Shown here: one piece after another, positions 6,407-10,713 of the stretch
How positions within the stretch are numbered: position 1 is the first letter of the stretch
Layout: each line of letters starts with the position of its first letter
From: Holophagaceae bacterium
GTDB lineage: Bacteria > Acidobacteriota > Holophagae > Holophagales > Holophagaceae
Reading direction: 5' to 3'
NCBI GenBank assembly: GCA_025355915.1
Contig: JANXYT010000125.1
Coordinates: 1 to 10,713, forward strand
Length of the DNA stretch: 10,713 nt
Translations under genes and position numbers: made by a program
Notes under the pieces: model-generated
What the model saw: only the letters and a program-made list of their open reading frames with translations
Databases searched by the model: none
What the model was told of the DNA's origin: nothing

Positions 6407-7166
6407 GGGACCGCCGGTCCGTGCCCCGCTCCCTGGGAGCCAGGAAGGCGTTGAGTTGGGCCTCCAGCGCCGAAGGGTTCATTTCCGCCTCGATGCCGAG
6501 CACCCCCTCCATCATGATCTGCTTGAGCTGCAGTTCTTCCTTGCTGCGCAGTTCCAGTTTCCCGGCGATGGGAATGGCCAGCAGGTAGGCGATGACCGCT
6601 CCGTAGAGCGTGGACAGCAGGGACAGGGCCATGGCTCCGCCGATGTTCGAGGGATCCTTGATGCTGGCGAAGAGCTGCACCATGCCGATGAGCGTGCCCA
6701 CCATGCCGAAAGAAGGCGCACTCAGGGCGATGAAGCGGAAGATCTCCTGGCCCTGATGGTGCCGGTCCTGGGTGGCCCGCAGTTCCTGGGCCAACACCGA
6801 CTGGATGTGGTCGCGCTCCGACTGGTCCACCACCATCCGCAGGCCCTTGGCGAGGAAACCCTCCACGTCCATGGCCTTTTCCATGTTCAGCAAGCCCTCG
6901 CGTCGCGCGCGCTGGGACAGGCCCACGACCTGGCTCACCAGGGCCTGGGTCTCCGGCGGCCGGGTGAAGAAAGCCCGCGAGGCGATCGAGAACGCGTAGC
7001 TCACATGCTCCAGAGGAAACCGGATCAGCGTCGCCGCGATCACCCCCCCCACCACCACGGTCAGGCCGGCCGGATTGAAAAAGATTCGCGGATTCGGCCC
7101 CAGGCCGATGGCCACCGCCAGCAGCGTGAACCCCAGCAACACCCCTAGGAAACTCCCTCGATCCAT
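6399..7166 (-). CDS. motA: Flagellar motor stator protein MotA
   Basis: A 255-aa inner-membrane protein forming the pentameric, torque-generating part of the stator with MotB. Four membrane helices are visible: about 5-23, 31-50, 145-167 and 179-202. A large cytoplasmic loop sits between helices 2 and 3, carrying the family segment RREGLLNMEKAM (88-99); R88 and E96 fall where the rotor-contacting charges lie in other MotA proteins. Helix 3-4 prolines P151 and P199 match the conserved channel prolines. The length is closer to the PomA/MotP class than to E. coli MotA (295 aa), but the coupling ion cannot be decided. Start ATG 7166 has GAGGG 7 bases upstream, inside a hairpin. The stop lies 8 bases inside motB, so translation is coupled. 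No other flagellar genes are in the window. Confidence 0.94.
   Translation of the reverse strand: MDRGSFLGVLLGFTLLAVAIGLGPNPRIFFNPAGLTVVVGGVIAATLIRFPLEHVSYAFSIASRAFFTRPPETQALVSQVVGLSQRARREGLLNMEKAMDVEGFLAKGLRMVVDQSERDHIQSVLAQELRATQDRHHQGQEIFRFIALSAPSFGMVGTLIGMVQLFASIKDPSNIGGAMALSLLSTLYGAVIAYLLAIPIAGKLELRSKEELQLKQIMMEGVLGIEAEMNPSALEAQLNAFLAPRERGTDRRSRG
6408..6420 (-). promoter_or_regulatory. Hairpin abutting the motB start codon
   Basis: A perfect 5-bp stem with a 3-base loop (GGACC-GGC-GGTCC on the mRNA) ends one base before the motB GTG. It covers the only purine-rich stretch (GGCGG, 4 bases from the start) that could act as ribosome binding site. Because it lies within the motA coding sequence, ribosomes finishing motA would open it, which would tie MotB synthesis to MotA translation. 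The structure is seen in sequence; the regulatory role is inferred. Confidence 0.4.
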
Positions 7167-7171
7167 GGTTC

Positions 7172-7186
7172 AGCCCTCGGAGGGCT
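7172..7186 (-). promoter_or_regulatory. Hairpin enclosing the motA ribosome binding site
   Basis: A perfect 6-bp inverted repeat (AGCCCT-CCG-AGGGCT on the mRNA) lies 5 bases before the motA ATG. Its loop and 3' arm contain GAGGG at ideal spacing (7 bases) from the start, so folding would hide the ribosome binding site. No U tract follows, making a terminator role unlikely. Confidence 0.45.
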
Positions 7187-7202
7187 TATCGGATGGGAAC
7201 CC

Positions 7203-7231
7203 GGGCCTCCCCAGTTTGGGACGATAGGCCC
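7203..7231 (-). terminator. Inverted repeat after the methyltransferase stop
   Basis: On the mRNA GGGCCT and AGGCCC pair over 6 bp, with an inner CCC/GGG pairing around AAACT. The first arm starts on the last base of the methyltransferase stop codon. It sits in the 64-base gap before motA. There is no U tract, so at best it is an attenuator, processing site or weak terminator separating the two genes. Confidence 0.22.
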
Positions 7232-8091
7232 TAGAGCCCCGGCGGAAACCCCACGGCGAGCCTGACCAGGGCAATCCCCGGGTCCACGCTGCCGTCGGCG
7301 CGGCGGATAAGGATGGGGGCCTCGACCTCGGGGCACTGGGCGCGGAACTCGAAATCCTCGGGCAGGTCCTGGCGGCGGATGGCGGCGAAGACATCAAGGC
7401 CATAGGGCTCGCCGTCTTTAAAGACGATCTCGCGGCGGTGGAGGCAGAGCAGACCGGCGTCACTCAGCGCCGTCAGGGCGCGTTCCCGCTGGTCGTTGGG
7501 AAAGACACAGGCGAAGATCCCGCCGGGGGCCAGCAGGCGGGCGGCGACCTGGGCGTAGTCGGTGATGCTGCCGCGCACCTCGAGCCGCGCAGGCACGGAC
7601 TGCGAGTGGGTCGCGGGCAGACGGTGGCCCTCGGGCCAGTAGGGGGGCGTGCCAAGTACCAAGTCGAACGGTGCCTCAGCCCCAAAGAGATCGGGGTCAC
7701 GGAGGTCGCCCAGGCGGGGGAAGACGCGCCCCTCCTGGCCGTTGGTGCGGATGCTCTTGCGGGCCAGGCGCAGGCTCTGTTCCTGGGCCTCCACCGTGTG
7801 CACCACCGCCCCGGGGCAGCGCCAGGCGGCCAGGAGCGCCACGCTGCCGATGCCCGAGCCCAGGTCCGCGATGCGGTCGGCCCGGGGGCACCAGGTAGTG
7901 CCGTACCAGGCCGTCACCAGATCATCCACGCTGAAGCGGTTCCCTTTCTCGAGCTGGAAGATACGCCAGCGCCCGCAAAGACCGTCCAGGGTTTCCCCGG
8001 GTTCCAGGTCCACCCCGCCCGGCGGCACGGGGCCTGGGCGGGTCCAGCCCTTGTAGCTGGGACCTTCGTGGGGTGCGGAGCGGCGCGGCAT
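7231..8091 (-). CDS. SAM-dependent N6-adenine methyltransferase, TrmN6/YfiC-like
   Basis: A 286-aa class I methyltransferase. The N-terminal RFSVDDLVTAWY resembles the RFS(T/V)D(A/D) segment of TrmN6, which methylates A37 of tRNA1(Val). The SAM-binding motif I is DLGSGIG (76-82), the acidic end of strand 2 is VEA (100-102), and the catalytic loop is TPPY (148-151), where N-PP-Y is usual. The C-terminal part (after about 245) is less conserved. RNA, probably tRNA, is the likeliest substrate; a protein or DNA target cannot be excluded from sequence. The ATG at 8091 has a GGAAGG too close to be ideal, and a GTG at codon 27 is another possible start. It faces rel across a 230-base gap and lies 64 bases upstream of motA on the same strand, with no clear functional link. 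Confidence 0.8.
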   Translation of the reverse strand: MPRRSAPHEGPSYKGWTRPGPVPPGGVDLEPGETLDGLCGRWRIFQLEKGNRFSVDDLVTAWYGTTWCPRADRIADLGSGIGSVALLAAWRCPGAVVHTVEAQEQSLRLARKSIRTNGQEGRVFPRLGDLRDPDLFGAEAPFDLVLGTPPYWPEGHRLPATHSQSVPARLEVRGSITDYAQVAARLLAPGGIFACVFPNDQRERALTALSDAGLLCLHRREIVFKDGEPYGLDVFAAIRRQDLPEDFEFRAQCPEVEAPILIRRADGSVDPGIALVRLAVGFPPGL

Positions 8092-8321
8092 CCTTCCAGT
8101 GTGAATCAGTGAAGGGAAAGCAGGAAATGCAAGGAACCGCAGATGTCACAGATGTCCGCAGATGAAATAGCAGAGGTGGGTCCAGCAGGCCTCTCGGACA
8201 TGAATGCTCTATCTGCGCCATCTGCGCCATCTGCGTCATCTGCGGTTTCAATCAAAGTCCTTCTTCTCTGTTTCCCACACTTCCGTCTGGCATCCAACTA
8301 GCGGCTGCGCGACACTCAACC
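8092..8321. other. Divergent intergenic region between the methyltransferase and rel genes
   Basis: These 230 bases must contain the promoters of both divergent genes, yet most is occupied by the CAGATG inverted repeat. On neither strand do I see a convincing sigma-70 pair. The 45 bases before rel (8277-8321) have no recognisable Shine-Dalgarno near the ATG. Confidence 0.5.
8114..8276. repeat. Imperfect inverted-repeat element built of CAGATG/ATCTGC units
   Basis: The left arm (8137-8166) holds three copies of a 10-base unit with the core CAGATG (CCGCAGATGT, CACAGATGTC, CGCAGATGAA). The right arm (8211-8246) holds four 9-base units (ATCTGCGCC twice, ATCTGCGTC, ATCTGCGGT) in inverted orientation. 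Outer ends GGGAAA (8114-8119) and TTTCCC (8271-8276) pair, as do AGAGG (8172-8176) and CCTCT (8190-8194) near the centre. A transcript would fold into a long imperfect hairpin. The arms differ in unit length and number, so this is not a simple perfect palindrome. It fills most of the gap between two divergent genes and holds no convincing ORF. It looks like a dispersed intergenic repeat, but copy number elsewhere is unknown. Confidence 0.75.
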
Positions 8322-10547
8322 ATGGCTGTGTCTGGGAAAGCCCCGGCAACTGTCCTCCGTGAGGGGGATGCTACTGCTTGTGGCGACGAAGCCAGTCTGA
8401 CGCTCGAAGGGGCCTTCGATCGCGTGAAAGCGGCCTTCCTCCGGCACCATCCCAACGGCGACATCGCCCTGCTGCACCGGGCCTTCACCGTGGGCCGGGA
8501 CATGCACGCCCTCCAGCTCCGCAAGAGCGGTGAACTCTATTTCTTCCACCCCTTGGCCGTGGCCCAGAGCCTGGCGGACTGGCGGCTGGATGCCGTGAGT
8601 GTGGCCTGCGGGATGCTGCACGATGTGGTGGAAGACACGCTGATGACCCAGCCCCAGGTGAAGGCCCAGTTCGGGGAGGAGATCGCCGAGATCGTGGACG
8701 GGCTCACCAAAATGAGCAAGCTGGCCTTCACCGACCGGCACCTGCTCAATGCCGAGAACGTCCGCAAGCTGCTGGTGGCCATGGGCAAGGACGTGCGGGT
8801 GCTGCTGGTGAAGTTGGCGGATCGCCTGCATAACATGAAGACCCTAGGCGTGATGGAAGAGGAGAAGCGCCGCCGGATCTCGCGGGAGACCCTGGAACTT
8901 TTCGCCCCGCTGGCCAATCGCCTGGGCATGGGCGTGGTCCGCCTCGAACTGGAGGATCTGGCCTTCCGCCAGTTGGAGCCCGAACAATACGCCAAGCTGT
9001 TCGAAGCGGTGGAGCACAAGCGGTCCAAACTGTCAGCCACCATTCAGGAAATCCACGGAGCCCTGCTGGCCATCCTCCGCCAGCAGGGGATCTCCGCCCA
9101 GGTCTATGGCCGCATCAAGCACCTCTATGGCATCTGGAGGAAGATGGGCGCCCAGGCCAAGGGCTTCGAGGACATCCACGACTGGCTGGCCTACCGCATC
9201 ATCTGCCCCGACCGGGCCAGCTGCTATACGGCCCTGGGCCTCGTGCATGGCCTGTTCAGGCCCGTGCCCGGCAAGTTCAAGGACTACATCAGCCTGCCCA
9301 AGGAAAATGGCTACCAGAGCATCCACACCACCGTGCTGATGGGCTCGGGCGACCTCTTCGAGGTTCAGATCCGCACGGAAGAAATGCACCTGCATGCTGA
9401 GGCCGGCATCGCCAGCCACTGGACCTACAAGGATGGCCGCATTGCCAACCGGTCCGAGATCAACCAGGCCTCCTTCCTCCGCCGGATGGTGGAGTTGCAC
9501 CAAGATGCCCAGGACAGCCGCGAGCTGGTGGCCAACCTCCGCGGCGAGCTGATCTTCAATCGCATCCAGGTCTTCACGCCCAAGGGCGACTTGCGCAGCC
9601 TCGTGGAGAACAGCACACCGGTGGATTTCGCCTACGCCATCCACACTCAGGTGGGCCACCGCTGCGTGGGCGCCAAGGTGAACGGCCGCATCGTGCCGCT
9701 CAAACACACACTCCAGACCGGCGATCGCGTGGAAATCCTCACGCGCCCCGACCACAAGCCCAGCCGCGACTGGCTCGGCTTCGTGAAGTCCGCCGGCGCC
9801 AAGAGCCGCATCCAGGCCTTCATCCGGGAGGAGGAGCGGGCCCAAGCCGTCACCCAGGGCCGCGAGCGGCTGGAGCGGGAGGCCCGCCACATGGGCGTGC
9901 GCCTGGATGATCCCGAATCCCACGCCAAGCTCGAAGCCCGGTTGACCGAACTGAAGCTCGTGAACTGGGAGGCCGCCTACGCGGCCCTGGGCTTCGGTCG
10001 CATCACGGTGCACAAACTTATCGAGCCCCTGGTGCCCGAGCCCGAGCGCGCCCGGCCCAAAGAGAACACCTCGAACCTTCTGGATTCAGTGGTGGTGGGC
10101 GATACCACGGGCATCCTGTACGCCCTGGCGGCGTGCTGCAAGCCCATCTGGGGCGACGAAGTGGTGGGCTACATCACCCGCACCCGGGGCACGGCCATCC
10201 ACCGCGCGGACTGCCCCCAGCTCAACACCGCCACCCTGCACCCCGAGCGGCGCGTGAACGTGGCCTGGGGCAAGCATGGCACCGAGCTGTACGATACCGA
10301 GATCGCCCTCACCACCGAGGACCGCCCGGGCATGGTGGCGGCCATCTCCGAAGGCATTCAGCGCGTGGGCATCAACGTGCAGCGCTTCCACGGATCGGCC
10401 ACCGAAGAGGGCTCGGGCCTCTTTCATATCGCACTGAGGGCCCGCGACCGGACCCACCTCGTGGAACTGATGGCGAGCCTGCGCCGCATCCGCGGGGTCT
10501 ACACCGTCGAGCGCGTGAAGGGGTCGGTGTTCGGGAAGGTGAAATGA
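8322..10547 (+). CDS. Bifunctional (p)ppGpp synthetase/hydrolase (Rel/SpoT family)
   Basis: A 741-aa long RSH enzyme that makes and degrades the stringent-response alarmone (p)ppGpp. The hydrolase HD domain is intact: R67, H76 (FFHP), H100-D101 and E104-D105 (HDVVED), and N171 (ADRLHNMK), so hydrolysis should be active. The synthetase domain (about 240-370) has GRIKHLYGIWRKM, KFKD (318-321, the RxKD-type charge of bifunctional enzymes rather than the ExDD of RelA), NGYQSIHT and EVQIRT. The C-terminal regulatory half has a TGS domain (about 412-470), a zinc-finger-like segment with C605-C606, H627 and C631, and an ACT domain (about 655-738). Length is normal. No Shine-Dalgarno is apparent before ATG 8322. 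The stop overlaps a Nudix-like gene by ATGA. Whether to call it rel or spoT depends on whether another RSH exists in the genome. Confidence 0.96.
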   Translation: MAVSGKAPATVLREGDATACGDEASLTLEGAFDRVKAAFLRHHPNGDIALLHRAFTVGRDMHALQLRKSGELYFFHPLAVAQSLADWRLDAVSVACGMLHDVVEDTLMTQPQVKAQFGEEIAEIVDGLTKMSKLAFTDRHLLNAENVRKLLVAMGKDVRVLLVKLADRLHNMKTLGVMEEEKRRRISRETLELFAPLANRLGMGVVRLELEDLAFRQLEPEQYAKLFEAVEHKRSKLSATIQEIHGALLAILRQQGISAQVYGRIKHLYGIWRKMGAQAKGFEDIHDWLAYRIICPDRASCYTALGLVHGLFRPVPGKFKDYISLPKENGYQSIHTTVLMGSGDLFEVQIRTEEMHLHAEAGIASHWTYKDGRIANRSEINQASFLRRMVELHQDAQDSRELVANLRGELIFNRIQVFTPKGDLRSLVENSTPVDFAYAIHTQVGHRCVGAKVNGRIVPLKHTLQTGDRVEILTRPDHKPSRDWLGFVKSAGAKSRIQAFIREEERAQAVTQGRERLEREARHMGVRLDDPESHAKLEARLTELKLVNWEAAYAALGFGRITVHKLIEPLVPEPERARPKENTSNLLDSVVVGDTTGILYALAACCKPIWGDEVVGYITRTRGTAIHRADCPQLNTATLHPERRVNVAWGKHGTELYDTEIALTTEDRPGMVAAISEGIQRVGINVQRFHGSATEEGSGLFHIALRARDRTHLVELMASLRRIRGVYTVERVKGSVFGKVK

Positions 10548-10713
10548 CTCCTTCCTGGCGCCCCCCCGACGACGCGCCGCCGATGCCCTGGTCGCGCATC
10601 GCCGAAAGCTTGCGCCTTCCGCAACTCGGGCCCAACCCGCACAAGCTCAGCGCCCGCATCCCCGAGGACCCCCACCGGGCCGCTGTGGGCGTGATTCTCT
10701 GGGGGGATGCTAC
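10544..10713 (+). CDS. Probable Nudix hydrolase (CoA pyrophosphatase-like), N-terminus only
   Basis: The first 56 codons are present; the right edge cuts the gene. ATG 10544 overlaps the rel stop by 4 bases (ATGA), and AAGG lies 5-6 bases upstream, so it is likely translated with rel. The visible protein is a Pro-rich start, then a segment ending in RAAVGVILWGD. The basic-AAV-beta-strand arrangement resembles the start of the Nudix fold in CoA diphosphatases of the NudL/NUDT7 type. The Nudix box itself is outside the window, so the assignment is tentative. A phosphate-ester hydrolase acting on nucleotide cofactors next to an alarmone enzyme would make sense, but this is inference. Confidence 0.55.
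   Translation, partial: MTPSWRPPDDAPPMPWSRIAESLRLPQLGPNPHKLSARIPEDPHRAAVGVILWGDA

Noticed and set aside
5781..7148. A 455-codon plus-strand open frame across motA and motB
   Set aside because: It is opposite two genes with clear stator motifs, and its translation is low-complexity Arg/His/Gln-rich sequence.
7203..7231. Strong rho-independent terminator after the methyltransferase gene
   Set aside because: The inverted repeat lacks a following U tract and has a large irregular loop, so it is listed only as a weak candidate.
8120..8150. TTGCAT on the minus strand as a sigma-54 (-12) element for the methyltransferase
   Set aside because: No GG lies at the required 10-base spacing upstream of the GC, so the -24 half is missing.
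8211..8246. Four 9-base tandem units as a possible CRISPR array
   Set aside because: Units are far too short, have no spacers, and an inverted counterpart lies nearby; no cas genes are present.

Overview
Most of this window is ordinary, compact chromosomal sequence from a high-GC, Gram-negative, flagellated bacterium. The mix is lepA, a bifunctional Rel/SpoT, flagellar stator genes, a secreted carboxypeptidase-Q-type M28 peptidase, an M6-like metalloprotease and a solitary bacteriohemerythrin, with strong G/C preference at third codon positions. This would suit an Acidobacteriota lineage such as Holophagae/Geothrix, or a deltaproteobacterium-like soil or sediment organism. The taxonomic guess is inference from gene content only.

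Layout, left to right. (1) Bases 1-991, minus strand: the N-terminal 330 codons of lepA (EF-4), which runs off the left edge. (2) Bases 1129-4910, plus strand: a tandem-receiver response regulator (second receiver degenerate), then an exported M6-like metalloprotease joined by a 4-base ATGA overlap, a possible 30-codon small ORF, and an exported M28 peptidase. (3) Bases 4944-5575, minus strand: a small Cys-containing protein of unknown function that overlaps a bacteriohemerythrin gene by ATGA. (4) Bases 5717-7166, minus strand: overlapping motA and motB, with a TrmN6-like RNA methyltransferase upstream (7231-8091). (5) Bases 8092-8321: a divergent intergenic region largely filled by an imperfect inverted repeat made of 9-10 base CAGATG/ATCTGC units. 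(6) Bases 8322-10713, plus strand: a full-length bifunctional (p)ppGpp synthetase/hydrolase, overlapped by ATGA with the start of a probable Nudix (CoA pyrophosphatase-like) gene cut by the right edge.

How they work together: the genes fall into several short operons whose members often overlap by 4-8 bases, so translational coupling is a recurring theme. The regulator/protease pair suggests an export-related output linked to a signalling protein. The mot pair forms a stator, and both cistrons carry a small hairpin at the ribosome binding site. The Rel/Nudix pair links stringent-response control to nucleotide-cofactor turnover. There is no clear sign of a phage, transposon, CRISPR array or defence island. 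The most interesting items are the CAGATG inverted-repeat element, the possible 30-aa ORF at 3421, the Cys-rich protein coupled to hemerythrin, and departures from family motifs in MotB, the methyltransferase and the regulator's second receiver.
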